Assembly (NCBI RefSeq): GCF_008364685.1
Contig: NZ_VTTL01000002.1
Span: 310,001 to 374,000, forward strand
Reading direction: 5' to 3'
DNA from: Xanthobacter oligotrophicus
GTDB taxonomy: Bacteria; Pseudomonadota; Alphaproteobacteria; Rhizobiales; Xanthobacteraceae
Length of the DNA: 64,000 nucleotides
The stretch's first letter is position 1. Each line of letters opens with the position of its first letter. Shown here piece by piece: positions 18,559 through 28,352 of the stretch. The position numbers and the translations under genes were made by a program. Below the pieces are notes generated by a model. That model saw nothing but the letters and a program-made list of their open reading frames with translations. It ran no database searches and was not told the origin of the DNA.

Positions 18559-18590
18559 AAAAGAAAACGCCCGCTTGCGCGGGCGTTTTC
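18559..18590 (-). terminator. Rho-independent terminator after ftsH
   Basis: A perfect 12-bp stem (18563-18574 with 18579-18590, loop TTGC) ends, on the minus strand, in TTTTC followed by TTTT. It lies 25 bases after the ftsH stop and stops readthrough toward murJ. Confidence 0.9.
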
Positions 18591-18614
18591 CTCGTTCGGG
18601 ACCAGTGGACCCGG

Positions 18615-20537
18615 TCAGGCCTGGGGCTGGGGCTCGATGGAGCCGCCGGCGCCGCCGGGACGCGGGCGCTTGGTGGTGGGAATGGCCGAGCCGCGCGGGT
18701 TCGACGGCTCGATCACGCTTTCCCGGTTCGGCGTCTTGCCGTCCAGAAGGTCGATGATCTCGTCGCCGGACAAGGTCTCGTATTCCAGCAGGCCGCGCGC
18801 CAGGGTCTCGAGGTCCTGCTGGTGCTCGGTGAGGATGCGCTTGGCCTCCTGATGGCCCTCGTCCACGAGGCGGCGCACCTCGCGGTCGATGGTCTGGGCA
18901 GTGGCCTCGGACACGTTCTGCTGGCGTGACACCGACATGCCGAGGAACACCTCGTCCTGGTTGTCGCCATAGGCCACGGCGCCGAGATCCGCCGAGAAGC
19001 CCCAGCGCGTCACCATCATCTTCGCGAGGCGGGTGGCCTGCTCGATGTCGGAAGCGGCGCCGGAGGTCACCTTGTCGTGGCCGAAGATCAGCTCTTCCGC
19101 CACGCGCCCACCCATCATGATGGCAAGGCGCGAGGTCATCTGCTCGTAGGACATGGAGAGCTTGTCCCGTTCGGGCAGCTGCATGACCATGCCCAGCGCG
19201 CGGCCGCGGGGGATGATGGTGGCCTTGTGCACCGGGTCCGTGGCCGGCACGTTCAGGGCCACGATGGCATGGCCGCCCTCGTGATAGGCGGTCAGCATCT
19301 TCTCTTCCTCGGTCATGACGAGGGAGCGGCGTTCCGCGCCCATCATGACCTTGTCCTTGGCATCCTCGAACTCGGCCATGGTGACCATGCGCTTGTTGCG
19401 CCGGGCCGCCATCAGCGCCGCCTCGTTGCAGAGGTTGGCGAGGTCCGCGCCGGAGAAGCCGGGGGTGCCGCGGGCGATGGTCTTCAGGTTCACGTCCGGG
19501 GCGACGGGGATCTTGCGAGCGTGCACCTTCAGGATCTGCTCGCGGCCCACCACGTCCGGGTTCGGCACGATGACCTGGCGGTCGAAGCGGCCGGGACGCA
19601 GCAGCGCCGGGTCGAGCACGTCGGGACGGTTGGTGGCGGCGATGAGGATGATGCCCTCGTTCGCCTCGAAGCCATCCATCTCCACCAGCAGCTGGTTGAG
19701 GGTCTGCTCGCGCTCGTCGTTGCCGCCGCCGAGGCCGGCGCCACGGTGGCGACCCACCGCGTCGATCTCGTCGATGAAGATGATGCAGGGCGCGTTCTTC
19801 TTCGCCTGCTCGAACATATCGCGCACGCGGCTGGCGCCGACACCCACGAACATCTCCACGAAGTCCGAGCCGGAGATGGTGAAGAACGGCACGTTGGCCT
19901 CACCGGCGATGGCGCGGGCGAGCAGCGTCTTGCCGGTGCCGGGGGGGCCGACCAGCAGCACGCCGCGCGGGATGCGGCCGCCGAGGCGCTGGAACTTCTG
20001 CGGGTCGCGCAGGAATTCCACGATCTCGGTGAGGTCGCTCTTGGCCTCGTCGATGCCGGCCACGTCGTCGAAGGTGACGCGGCCATGCGCCTCGGTCAGC
20101 AGCTTGGCGCGGCTCTTGCCGAAGCCCATGGCCTTGCCGCCGGCACCCTGCATCTGGCGCGACAGGAAGATCCACACGCCGATCAGCGCCAGGAACGGCA
20201 GCCAGGAGACGAGCAGGCTCACGAACCACGGCACGTTGTCCGACGGCGCGCGGGCGGTGATCTGCACGCCCTTGCCGTACAGCCGCTGCACCAGGGACGG
20301 ATCGTTCGGCGCGTAGGTCTGGAAGCTGCCGGAACGGTCGGAATAGGTGCCGGTGATGTTCGGCCCCTCGATCACGACCTCGCGCACCTTGCCGGCGTCA
20401 ACGTCGTTGAGGAGCTGCGAGAAGGAGATCTCGTTCGCGTTCGTGCGCTGCCCCGGGCTGTTGAACAGCGAGAACAGGGCCAGAAGCAGGAGGACGATGA
20501 TCACCCAAAGGGCGAAATTGCGTAGATTGGCGTTCAT
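18615..20537 (-). CDS. ftsH: ATP-dependent zinc metalloprotease FtsH
   Basis: A 640-residue membrane AAA+ protease: two N-terminal helices (about 8-26 and 104-126) around a periplasmic domain, Walker A GPPGTGKT (197-204), Walker B FIDEID, second region of homology [17 protein letters not shown], then the zinc motif HEGGH (419-423) in place of the usual HEAGH. It degrades membrane proteins and short-lived regulators. tilS, cpoB and pal lie upstream on the same strand, the usual rhizobial pal-ybgF-tilS-ftsH order. Confidence 0.97.
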   Translation of the reverse strand: MNANLRNFALWVIIVLLLLALFSLFNSPGQRTNANEISFSQLLNDVDAGKVREVVIEGPNITGTYSDRSGSFQTYAPNDPSLVQRLYGKGVQITARAPSDNVPWFVSLLVSWLPFLALIGVWIFLSRQMQGAGGKAMGFGKSRAKLLTEAHGRVTFDDVAGIDEAKSDLTEIVEFLRDPQKFQRLGGRIPRGVLLVGPPGTGKTLLARAIAGEANVPFFTISGSDFVEMFVGVGASRVRDMFEQAKKNAPCIIFIDEIDAVGRHRGAGLGGGNDEREQTLNQLLVEMDGFEANEGIILIAATNRPDVLDPALLRPGRFDRQVIVPNPDVVGREQILKVHARKIPVAPDVNLKTIARGTPGFSGADLANLCNEAALMAARRNKRMVTMAEFEDAKDKVMMGAERRSLVMTEEEKMLTAYHEGGHAIVALNVPATDPVHKATIIPRGRALGMVMQLPERDKLSMSYEQMTSRLAIMMGGRVAEELIFGHDKVTSGAASDIEQATRLAKMMVTRWGFSADLGAVAYGDNQDEVFLGMSVSRQQNVSEATAQTIDREVRRLVDEGHQEAKRILTEHQQDLETLARGLLEYETLSGDEIIDLLDGKTPNRESVIEPSNPRGSAIPTTKRPRPGGAGGSIEPQPQA

Positions 20538-20652
20538 TGAACCCTCGTGGGGACAGACAGGGCCAGCCCGTTTTGACGCCTTACCATACGGAAGGAATGC
20601 CTCCGCACTGGACTGCCGTCAGTGGGACCTCCCGCACCGTCCGCTGCCTAAT

Positions 20653-21813
20653 CTAGGAGCGAGGCCCCTTTTTGCCAAGGACGACAGGCCCATCGACTGC
20701 TGAATTCGGTGCGAGCAGGCCGGTTTCCCGCCGGGGGGGGGCGGCCGAAACGTGCAGAACCTCGCCGCGCAGGCTCACCAGGGCACCGGCCAGCGTGCGG
20801 CGAAATGGAGCAGAGCGTACCGGCGCCGCGGCTTTCAGGGCCTCGAACAGGGCTTCCAGCTTGGCAAGCTCCACCGGGCCTTCGGTCCCCACCCTGTGGA
20901 TGGCGCGGCCCAGCAGGCGCAGGGCGATCTCATCCGGCAGGCTGGCGAAGATAGGGGCGTCGAGACTGAAGGTATCCGGGCGCTCTTCGGTACCAAGACG
21001 GCGTACGGCGACCTCGGCAGCATCGGTGGCAGCCTCCAGCGCCTGGTCGGCCCGGGCGATCCGGCGCGCCAGCACGGCGAGGCGGCGGGCGTCGAGCCCC
21101 TCCCCCGCCAGAGCCGGCGCCATGGCGCGCAGGCGCGGGCGGGCGAAGCGGAGATCGCCATTGCTAGGGTCGCGCACGAACGCGAGGCCTGCGGCCTCGA
21201 GCGTCGCCACCAGTCGCGCCTTGGGCACGTCGAGAAAGGGGCGCAGCAGCGCGAGGCCATGGCGCGCGGCATCGCCGCGCATGCCGGACAGGCCGGAGAG
21301 GCCCGAGCCGCGGGCGAGACGGAACAGCACCGTCTCCGCCTGATCGTCGCGGGTGTGGGCGAGCGCGATGGCGGTGGCCCCGGCCTGCCGCCCGGCATCC
21401 GCCAGCAGGCTGTAGCGCGCCTCCCGCGCCGCCTCCTGGATGCCGTGGGCGGGCTTGGCACCCTGCCAGACGAGGATGCGGTGGGGCACGCCCAGAAGGG
21501 TGGCGAAGGCACCGACCGCCTCGGCCTCGGCTGCGGCCTCCGCCCTCAGACCGTGGTCCACCGTAGCGGCGATCAGGTCCGGACCGGACGCACGGCCGGC
21601 GCGCCAGCGCGCGGCGAGATGCAGCAGGGCGGTGGAATCAGGCCCTCCGGAAACGGCGATCAGGATGCGGGTGTTGCGCGTGAAGGGAGCGAACAGGGTA
21701 TCGAGCGCGCTGTCCTCGATGGGGCTGGTCTCCTGAGGGGCGCTCTCCTGAGGGGCGCCCTCTTGGGGGCCGGTCTCCCCGGTGTCCATCGCCGCACCGC
21801 CGCCCGTGGTCAT
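20653..21813 (-). CDS. tilS: tRNA(Ile)-lysidine synthase TilS
   Basis: A 386-residue PP-loop ATPase with the motif SGGPDS at 55-60 and the conserved HTRDDQAETVLFRLARGSG. It attaches lysine to C34 of tRNA-Ile(CAU), changing its decoding to AUA. The first 40 residues are an unusual Glu/Pro/Gly/Ser stretch (QEGAPQESAPQETSP) encoded by short direct repeats. The start may be 21813 or the in-frame ATG at 21789. Only six bases separate it from the cpoB stop. Confidence 0.94.
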   Translation of the reverse strand: MTTGGGAAMDTGETGPQEGAPQESAPQETSPIEDSALDTLFAPFTRNTRILIAVSGGPDSTALLHLAARWRAGRASGPDLIAATVDHGLRAEAAAEAEAVGAFATLLGVPHRILVWQGAKPAHGIQEAAREARYSLLADAGRQAGATAIALAHTRDDQAETVLFRLARGSGLSGLSGMRGDAARHGLALLRPFLDVPKARLVATLEAAGLAFVRDPSNGDLRFARPRLRAMAPALAGEGLDARRLAVLARRIARADQALEAATDAAEVAVRRLGTEERPDTFSLDAPIFASLPDEIALRLLGRAIHRVGTEGPVELAKLEALFEALKAAAPVRSAPFRRTLAGALVSLRGEVLHVSAAPPRRETGLLAPNSAVDGPVVLGKKGPRS

Positions 21814-21819
21814 TCGGCC

Positions 21820-22743
21820 TCAGCAGCCGACGCGCTTCTGTTCCCGCTCCACCGCCTGGCGGATGGAGGACGGGGCGCGCGGATACTTGCGGTCCACCTC
21901 CTGCAGGGTGGCGCAGGCGGTTTCCTTCTCGCCGAGGCCGGCGAGGGACTGGCCGAGCCGCAGCAGCGCCTCGGGGGCGCGGGTGGAGTTGGGATATTTG
22001 GTGGAGACCTCGAGGAAGGAGGCCGCCGCGTCCCCGTAATTCTGGCGCAGGAACAGGCTCTCCCCGAGCATGAAGGTGGCGTCGGGAATGATGCGGTCGC
22101 CGGACGCGGACTGGATGATCTGCCGGAAGGTCTGCTCGGCGCCGGCATAATCCTGGCGCTGAAGCTGGGCCTGGCCGGCGTCGTAAAGCTCGCGCACGGA
22201 GGCGCCTTGCCCCGGCAGCGCGGCCACCTGGGTGCCCCCGGCCGGGCGCCCGCCGGGAACGGCTTCAGCCGGGCGCGGCAGGGCCGCGGCGGCGCTCGCG
22301 GGCGAGCCCAGGGGCTGCGGCGCGCCGGGGGCGGCGGGGTCCATGTTGGGATCGAAGGCGTCGGACCTCTTGCCGGAGGCGCCGGGCACGGTCGCCGGGC
22401 GACCGGAGGGCAGCGTCGCCGCCGGCGCCAATGCGGGTGCGGACGCCGCGGCCGGAGCCCGGGCGCCGCCGGCACCTTCCTCCAGCCGGCGCACCTGCGC
22501 CTCGAGCTGCTGGTTGCGATACTGCAGTTGCTCCACCTGCCCGGTGAGCTGGCGCAGGGACGATTCGAGCCGCTCCATGCGGCCGACCAGCTCGGTTTCG
22601 TCGCCGCCCTGCACGGGCTGGGGCGTTGCGGCCGGGGGCTTGAAGATATTGCCGAACAATCCACCGTCCTGCTGGGCGGCGGCGGGCAGCGCGACGGCGC
22701 TCAGGGCGAGGGCGAGAACACCGACCAGCGGCAGGCGCATCAT
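21820..22743 (-). CDS. cpoB: Cell division coordinator CpoB (YbgF)
   Basis: A 307-residue periplasmic protein with a signal peptide (cleavage near AAAQQDG). A trimerising coiled coil spans about 48-90 (RMERLESSLRQLTGQ, QLQYRNQQLEAQVRRLEE). A Pro/Ala linker follows, then three TPR units (about 185-300). CpoB binds TolA and links outer-membrane constriction to PBP1b activity in E. coli. It is next to pal but 21 kb from tolQRAB. Confidence 0.93.
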   Translation of the reverse strand: MMRLPLVGVLALALSAVALPAAAQQDGGLFGNIFKPPAATPQPVQGGDETELVGRMERLESSLRQLTGQVEQLQYRNQQLEAQVRRLEEGAGGARAPAAASAPALAPAATLPSGRPATVPGASGKRSDAFDPNMDPAAPGAPQPLGSPASAAAALPRPAEAVPGGRPAGGTQVAALPGQGASVRELYDAGQAQLQRQDYAGAEQTFRQIIQSASGDRIIPDATFMLGESLFLRQNYGDAAASFLEVSTKYPNSTRAPEALLRLGQSLAGLGEKETACATLQEVDRKYPRAPSSIRQAVEREQKRVGC

Positions 22744-22938
22744 CTTGGGTCCAAGGGCTTGTGGCGGGAAGGACGGCCGGGATCAGCCTCCCGAGCGCTC
22801 AAGAATAGGGGATGGATCACGTCCAAAGTGTGACTCGGCAAGGGCTTGGAGGGGCGCTGTCGGGAAGTCGTGCACCGTGTCTCGCCGTCTGCCGCCACCG
22901 GACGCAAGACACCGCCCCTTTCCTTGCCCCGCAAAGCG

Positions 22939-22974
22939 AAAGGGCCGGCGGCCGCTGGCGGCGCCGGCCCTTTT
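22939..22974 (-). terminator. Terminator after pal
   Basis: A 12-bp stem (AAAGGGCCGGCG at 22939-22950 with 22962-22973) with an 11-base loop that can pair further. Flanking A/T runs allow function in the minus direction. cpoB starts 195 bases further, so cpoB-tilS may have its own promoter. Confidence 0.75.
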
Positions 22975-22995
22975 CGATGATACCGGCTGCCGCGC

Positions 22996-23490
22996 TCAGG
23001 CGCCGCCGGCGTTCAGCACGGTAACGGCGCGACGGTTCTGCGACCAGCAGGAGATGTCGTTGCAGACCGCGACGGGGCGTTCCTTGCCATACGAGATGGT
23101 CCGCATGCGCGACGGATCGATGCCGCGGGCGGAGAGATAATCCCGCACGCTCTGGGCCCGCTTGGCGCCGAGGGCGATGTTGTATTCGCGGGTGCCGCGC
23201 TCGTCCGCATGACCTTCGATGGTGAAGGTGTAGCGGTTCCACTGCTGCAGCCACTGGGCCTGACGATCCAGGGTGGCCCGCGCCTGGGGCGTGAGGTCGG
23301 TCTGGTCGCTTTCGAAGAACACGCGATCGCCCACCGCCACCACGAATTCCTGTGGCGAACCGGGCGGGCCGCCCGCACCGCCAGCACCGGCGGCGTTCTG
23401 GTTGGGATTATTGGCACACGCGGCAAGGGCCAGCGCGAAGCCGAAAAGCGCCGCGAACCGGAACCCGCGAGCTAGCCTGAGGAAACGCAT
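22996..23490 (-). CDS. pal: Peptidoglycan-associated lipoprotein Pal
   Basis: A 164-residue outer-membrane lipoprotein. The lipobox is LAAC with lipidated Cys25. The OmpA-like domain has FFESDQTDLTPQA and the peptidoglycan-binding stretch IEGHADERGTREYN and LGAKRAQSV. It partners TolB and cpoB in the Tol-Pal system. The promoter should lie in the 23.5-23.87 kb gap. Confidence 0.96.
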   Translation of the reverse strand: MRFLRLARGFRFAALFGFALALAACANNPNQNAAGAGGAGGPPGSPQEFVVAVGDRVFFESDQTDLTPQARATLDRQAQWLQQWNRYTFTIEGHADERGTREYNIALGAKRAQSVRDYLSARGIDPSRMRTISYGKERPVAVCNDISCWSQNRRAVTVLNAGGA

Positions 23491-23866
23491 TCCGGTATCT
23501 CCCTTCTCAACGCTGGACCGGAGGCTTTCGTCTATCAGCCGCCCGGTTAAGCGAACGTTCCGTGCACGGCCTGAAGCCGCATGTCCTGCCGGAAACCGTG
23601 CGGCGCGCCGCAGTTCCTGCGCGCCATGGTTTCCAAGCCGTTATCCTTGTCGCCTCTTCCCGGCGCGCGGCGGCACGCCCGCTCCAGGCGGACAACGCGC
23701 ATGCGGCGGTTCCGAAGAGGGCCGCAGGGCTGGCAACGCCGGCCCGTCGACGAGGTCTTCACTGATGCCGTCTCGTGGCGTCATCATGGCGAGCAGGTGC
23801 AGGGCTCGGGGGCAGACCGACGACACCGGCGAGCGTTGCACAAGTGCCACACTCACCCGAGCCGTA
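23491..23866. other. Gene-free gap upstream of pal
   Basis: No convincing frame, hairpin or repeat was seen. It must hold the pal promoter. By the synteny argument it would also hold one end of a rearrangement that separated pal from tolB. Confidence 0.4.
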
Positions 23867-25042
23867 TCAGGCGCGGCCGGCTTCCCAGCGGGCAGCCTGG
23901 GCCTCGGCCTTCTTGCGGTCGGCAGCAGGCAGCTGGGTGACCATCTCGTCCAGCATGGGGTCGCCAAGCCCGCGATGCTTGGCGAGCAGGTGCCAGACGG
24001 CGGCCTGGGCCTTGTCCTGCGACACGCCGCGGCCCACAGCGAGCAGCCGCGCATAGCGATTCTGGGCGATGGCATTGCCACCGAGAGCGGCCTTGCGGAA
24101 CATGGCGGCCGCCGCCGCCTCGTCCTTGGGCACGCCCACGCCGTTGAACTGCATGATGGCGAATTCCACCTGCGCCGTGATGTGGCCGAGCCGAGCCGCC
24201 GAAGCCATCAGCTGCGCCGATTGGGCAACGTCCTTTTCCACGCCGTTGCCCTCCTTGAGCAGCACGGCGAGGGCATATTGGGCGTCCTCGATATCCTTGC
24301 CGGCCGCCACTTCGAACCAGCGCGCGGCCTCCGTTGGCTCCTTGGGGATCTGGCGACCCTGGAGATAGAGCAGGCCGAGATTGTAGGCCGCAGGGCCATT
24401 GCCCTTTTCCGCCGCCTCCCGGAACAGCCTGGCGGCCTCCACTTCGTCCTTCTTGAGACCCTGCCCGGCCAGCGTCAGGTTGCCGAGGGACAAAAGCGCG
24501 CCCGGCGAGCCGGCCGCTGCGGCCTTGCGATACCATTCGATGGCCTTGGCGAAATCCAGCGGCACGCCGTAGCCCGAGCCGTAGAGGTCGCCGAGCAGGG
24601 TCATGGCTGCCGGGTCGGTTCCCGCGCGGGCACGCTTCAGCGCCTCGTTGAAGGCGGAAAGGTAATAGCCGCGCTGGTAGGCGCCGTAGGCCAGATCACC
24701 GCTGCCCCCCGGCGTATCGAGGCTGGGATAGGAGATCTGCGGCCCCAGCAGCGGCGGCCCGCCGCCGGCGTCGGGACGCGGCGCACCGGGCTTGTCGGTG
24801 GGTTTGGCCGCAGGCTTCGCGGCAGGTTTGGCAGCGGGCTTGGCCGCAGGCTTCGCGGCGGGCGGCTTGTCGGAAGTGGGCTTGTCGGAGGAGGGTTTTT
24901 CGGAGGGTTTGGGCTGTGGAGCGGTCTGGGCGAGTGCGGAGGTGCCCGCCAGCGCAAGGGCCAGCGCGAGGTTCAAGGCCGCGACGCGCGCCATTCCCCG
25001 CGCCGCCGCCGGCGAAACCCGCCGGACCTGGCCCATGCTCAT
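23867..25042 (-). CDS. Exported SEL1-repeat (TPR-like) protein
   Basis: A 391-residue protein with a signal peptide (LALALALAGTSALAQ). Residues about 45-85 are a Lys/Pro/Ala-rich tether including four KPAA units. From about 110 there are six or so SEL1 repeats (AMTLLGDLYGSGYGVPLDFAKAIEWYRKAA and similar). Proteins of this type act as periplasmic scaffolds; the partner is unknown. The start at 25042 overlaps the thiE-like stop by four bases (ATGA), so it is coupled to it. Confidence 0.85.
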   Translation of the reverse strand: MSMGQVRRVSPAAARGMARVAALNLALALALAGTSALAQTAPQPKPSEKPSSDKPTSDKPPAAKPAAKPAAKPAAKPAAKPTDKPGAPRPDAGGGPPLLGPQISYPSLDTPGGSGDLAYGAYQRGYYLSAFNEALKRARAGTDPAAMTLLGDLYGSGYGVPLDFAKAIEWYRKAAAAGSPGALLSLGNLTLAGQGLKKDEVEAARLFREAAEKGNGPAAYNLGLLYLQGRQIPKEPTEAARWFEVAAGKDIEDAQYALAVLLKEGNGVEKDVAQSAQLMASAARLGHITAQVEFAIMQFNGVGVPKDEAAAAAMFRKAALGGNAIAQNRYARLLAVGRGVSQDKAQAAVWHLLAKHRGLGDPMLDEMVTQLPAADRKKAEAQAARWEAGRA

Positions 25043-25665
25043 GGCTGCGCGTCCACGCGTGCAAGGCGGTCCATGGCCGCCCTCACCGTCGCCGCGCCGC
25101 CGTCCGCCACCAGCGTCTCGGCCAGCGCGACGAAATCGGCACCGGCGCGGGCCAGCGCCTCCGCCTCGTCGAGGGAGGCCGCAAGACCCACGCATGGCAC
25201 CTCGAACAGCTCGGCCCACCAGCCCACGAGATCGAGAATTTCAGCAGTGTCCCCCGGCTGGGGCTCCAGGGCGCCGAAGAAGACATAGTCCGCCCCGCCC
25301 TCCCCGGCCTCCATGGCGTCGTGGCGGCTGGCGAGGCCGCCCGCCCCCACGATGGCCTGCGGCTTCAGGGCGCGCAGCGCGGCCTGAAGGCTGCGCAGAT
25401 CGCTCACATGGACGCCGTCGAGGCCGGCCGCCGCGACGAGATTTTCCGGCCCGTCCACCAGCACCGCCGCATCGTGCTTCTGGATCGCCTCGGCCACGGC
25501 GCGCAGGTGGCCGCTGTCAGGCGCGCCGCCTTCGGGCACGCGCAGCACCACGGCGGCCACGTCGCCGGCGCGCACGGCCGCTGCAGCCACGTCCGGCCGC
25601 AGCTCGGGCGTGAGGGTGAAGACCAGCATGAGTCGGGCGCCAGGCGGCGGCAAAGGGGAAGACAT
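25039..25665 (-). CDS. thiE: Thiamine phosphate synthase-like protein
   Basis: A 208-residue TIM-barrel protein of the ThiE/TenI superfamily: VLVDGPENLVAAAGLDGVHVS and later VFFGALEPQ and FVALAETLV match barrel strands of ThiE. The classical GR/GxH and GPxFxTxTK phosphate loops are less well conserved (YVFFGALEPQPGDT), so it could be a divergent or TenI-like paralogue. The start at 25665 was chosen by homology; an open frame continues upstream to 25743. No TPP riboswitch was recognised upstream. Confidence 0.75.
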   Translation of the reverse strand: MSSPLPPPGARLMLVFTLTPELRPDVAAAAVRAGDVAAVVLRVPEGGAPDSGHLRAVAEAIQKHDAAVLVDGPENLVAAAGLDGVHVSDLRSLQAALRALKPQAIVGAGGLASRHDAMEAGEGGADYVFFGALEPQPGDTAEILDLVGWWAELFEVPCVGLAASLDEAEALARAGADFVALAETLVADGGAATVRAAMDRLARVDAQP

Positions 25666-25854
25666 GGATGATCGGTCGGCCAAGAAATCGGCAAATTGGG
25701 GGCACGGCCCGCGGGAGCGCAAGCCGATCAGGCTGCGGCGCAATCTGACTGGTATCTGCTCTACCGCAAGTTCGCGGGCCGATATATGCCCAGCGGCTTC
25801 AAGGCGAACTGAACCTGCATCGACGACGCGAATCGGGCAGGACGAGCAGCGCCA

Positions 25855-25884
25855 TAAAAAAGGGCCGGCGCGAGCCGGCCCTTT
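25855..25884 (-). terminator. Terminator after fba
   Basis: An 11-bp stem (25859-25869 with 25874-25884, loop GCGA) followed on the minus strand by six T. It lies 25 bases after the aldolase stop. Confidence 0.9.
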
Positions 25885-25908
25885 GTCTTCTCATGAGGCA
25901 AGGCGCGC

Positions 25909-26934
25909 TCAGGCGGCCTTGCGCTCTTCCTCCGACGACCACTGGCCGAGGGCGGCGAGCGAGTTCATGTGGGCGCGATGGGTGAACGCCGCCTGGGCCT
26001 TGGCCACGTTCTCGGCCTTGCCGGCCCACGCCTTCTGCGGCGCGGCCTGGAGGGCGCGGCCGTAGGAGTAGGTGAGCTTCCAGGGCAGGCCGCCCAGCTT
26101 CACCATGGCGTCGAGATGGGCGGTGGCATCCTCGTCCGACTGGCCGCCGGAGAGGAAGGCGATGCCGGGCACCACGGACGGCACGGTGCTCTTCAGCACA
26201 CGCACGGTCTTCTCGGCCACCTCCGCCACAGAGGCCTGCTTCGCGGCCTTCTTGCCGGGCACGATCATGTTGGGCTTCAGCACCATGCCCTCGAGGCGGA
26301 CTCGCTGGTAGTACAGCTCCTCGAAGGTGGTATTCAGCACCCACTCGGTCACCCGGTAGCAGGTGTCGATGTCGTGGCTGCCGTCCATGAGCACTTCCGG
26401 CTCCACGATCGGCACGATCCCGGCTTCCTGGCACAGGGCCGCATAGCGGGCCAGCGCATGGGCGTTGGCCCGGATGGAGCCGTAGGAGGGGATGCCCTTG
26501 GCGGTGTCGATGTCGATCACCGCGCGCCACTTCGCGAAACGGGCTCCGAGATCATAGTATTCCTTGAGGCGGCCGGCGAGGCCGTCGAGGCCCTCGGTGA
26601 TGGTCTCACCCGGGAAGGCCGGCTGGGGCTTGGCGCCCGCGTCCACCTTGATGCCGGGGATGGAGCCGGCCTGCTGGATGAGGCTGACGAGCGGCGTGCC
26701 GTCCTTGGCCTTCTGCCGGATGGTCTCCTCGTAGAGGATGACGCCGGAGATGTATTTGGTCATGGCTTCCGAGCGGAACATCAGCTCACGATAGTCGCGG
26801 CGGTTCTCTTCGGTGGATTCGACACCGATGGCGTCGAACCTCTTCTTGATGGTGCCGCTGCTCTCGTCTGCCGCCAGAATGCCCTTGCCGTCGGCCACCA
26901 TTTTCTGCGCGATCGCGTCGAGCTCAGCCGTCAT
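25909..26934 (-). CDS. fba: Class I fructose-bisphosphate aldolase
   Basis: A 341-residue Schiff-base aldolase of the eukaryote-like class I family: GKGILAADESSGTIKKRF, the substrate-binding KWRAVIDI, VEPEVLMDG and the Schiff-base lysine in MVLKPNMI, then FLSGGQSDEDATAHL. It needs no metal. Third gene of a minus-strand gap-pgk-fba run, so it serves glycolysis/gluconeogenesis, and possibly the Calvin cycle if the organism fixes CO2, as many Xanthobacteraceae do. Confidence 0.96.
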   Translation of the reverse strand: MTAELDAIAQKMVADGKGILAADESSGTIKKRFDAIGVESTEENRRDYRELMFRSEAMTKYISGVILYEETIRQKAKDGTPLVSLIQQAGSIPGIKVDAGAKPQPAFPGETITEGLDGLAGRLKEYYDLGARFAKWRAVIDIDTAKGIPSYGSIRANAHALARYAALCQEAGIVPIVEPEVLMDGSHDIDTCYRVTEWVLNTTFEELYYQRVRLEGMVLKPNMIVPGKKAAKQASVAEVAEKTVRVLKSTVPSVVPGIAFLSGGQSDEDATAHLDAMVKLGGLPWKLTYSYGRALQAAPQKAWAGKAENVAKAQAAFTHRAHMNSLAALGQWSSEEERKAA

Positions 26935-27103
26935 GTGCCTTCACCTGCCTTTTTGCCGCCCCTCGGCGGGCGTGGAGACCAGGGCGCGCCGGCCCCGATC
27001 ATGAAGGACCCACGCACACCCCGACCGGCGGGGCGGGCGTGGGCCAGCGAGACATCATACCATTGCAGCGCAGCAAATGAACCCGCTGCGGTGCAACAAA
27101 CAA

Positions 27104-27141
27104 ACGCCCGGACGACATTTTGCCATCCGGGCGGTCTTTTT
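27104..27141 (-). terminator. Possible terminator after pgk
   Basis: An 8-bp stem CGCCCGGA/TCCGGGCG (27104-27111 with 27125-27132 approximately), loop 13 bases, T-rich on both sides. It lies just after the pgk stop on the minus strand, implying fba is at least partly transcribed on its own. Confidence 0.7.
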
Positions 27142-28332
27142 TCAGCGCCGTAGAGCCTCGACGCCCGGCAGGGCCTTGCCTTCCAGCCATTCCAGGAAGG
27201 CGCCGCCGGCCGTGGAGACGTAGGAGAAGTCTCCCGCGACCCCGGCATGGTTGAGCGCGGCCACCGTGTCGCCGCCGCCGGCTACCGACAGCAGCGTGCC
27301 GGCGCGGGTCCGCTTGCCCACGTCGCGGGCAACCGCCACAGTCGCGGCGTCGAACGGCGTCATCTCGAAGGCGCCGAACGGGCCGTTCCAGACCACGGTC
27401 TTGGCACCGTCGAGCTTCTGCGCCACCACGGCCACGGTTTCGGGACCGGCGTCGAGAATCATCTCGTCGTCGCCCACCTCGTCCACGCCGACCACGCGGT
27501 GCGCGGCATTGGCCTTGAACTCCTTGGCCACCACCGCGTCCACCGGCAGCACGATCTCGCAGCCGGCCGCCTTGGCCTTCTCCAGGATCTCGCGGGCGGT
27601 GTCGGCCAGGTCGTGCTCGCACAGCGACTTGCCCACCTTCTTGCCGAGGGCGGCAAGGAAGGTGTTGGCCATGCCGCCGGCGATCACCAGGATGTCCACC
27701 TTCTTCACGAGGTTCCCGAGAAGCTCGAGCTTGGAGGACACCTTGGAGCCGCCGACCACGGCGAGCACCGGACGCACCGGGGCCTCGAGGGCCTTGGTGA
27801 GCGCGGCCAGCTCGCTTTCCATGGAGCGGCCGGCATAGGCCGGCAGCTTGCGGGCCAGCCCCTCGGTGGAGGCATGGGCGCGATGGGCGGCGGAGAAGGC
27901 GTCGTTCACATAGATGTCGCCGAGGCTGGCGAGAGCCTCCACGAAATCCGGCGCGTTCTTCTCTTCACCCGCGTGGAAGCGGGTGTTCTCGAGCACGATC
28001 ACCTCGCCGGCGGCGAGCCGGGAGATGGCGCTCGACGCCGCTTCGCCCACGCAGTCGGAGGCGAACGCCACCTTGCGGCCGAGCTGGCCTTCCAGCGCCT
28101 TCGCCACCGGGGCGAGGGACTGGCTCTCGTCGCGGCCCTTGGGCCGCCCGAAATGCGCCAGCAGCACCACCTTGCCGCCCTTGTCCGTGATGGTGCGGAT
28201 GGTGGGCAGGATGGCTTTCAGGCGGGTCTCGTCGGTGACCCGTCCGCTTTCCATGGGCACGTTGAGATCAACGCGCACGAGGACCCGCTTGCCGGCGAGG
28301 TCCGCGTCGTCGAGGGTTCGGAAGGCGGTCAT
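27142..28332 (-). CDS. pgk: Phosphoglycerate kinase
   Basis: A 396-residue kinase with RVDLNVPM near the N-terminus, [21 protein letters not shown], the hinge region [10 protein letters not shown] and the nucleotide loop [11 protein letters not shown]. It interconverts 1,3-bisphosphoglycerate and 3-phosphoglycerate with ATP. The ATG at 28332 is the conserved start; gap is 20 bases upstream. Confidence 0.97.
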   Translation of the reverse strand: MTAFRTLDDADLAGKRVLVRVDLNVPMESGRVTDETRLKAILPTIRTITDKGGKVVLLAHFGRPKGRDESQSLAPVAKALEGQLGRKVAFASDCVGEAASSAISRLAAGEVIVLENTRFHAGEEKNAPDFVEALASLGDIYVNDAFSAAHRAHASTEGLARKLPAYAGRSMESELAALTKALEAPVRPVLAVVGGSKVSSKLELLGNLVKKVDILVIAGGMANTFLAALGKKVGKSLCEHDLADTAREILEKAKAAGCEIVLPVDAVVAKEFKANAAHRVVGVDEVGDDEMILDAGPETVAVVAQKLDGAKTVVWNGPFGAFEMTPFDAATVAVARDVGKRTRAGTLLSVAGGGDTVAALNHAGVAGDFSYVSTAGGAFLEWLEGKALPGVEALRR

Positions 28333-28352
28333 CTTGGCGCCCCCTTCCCCGC

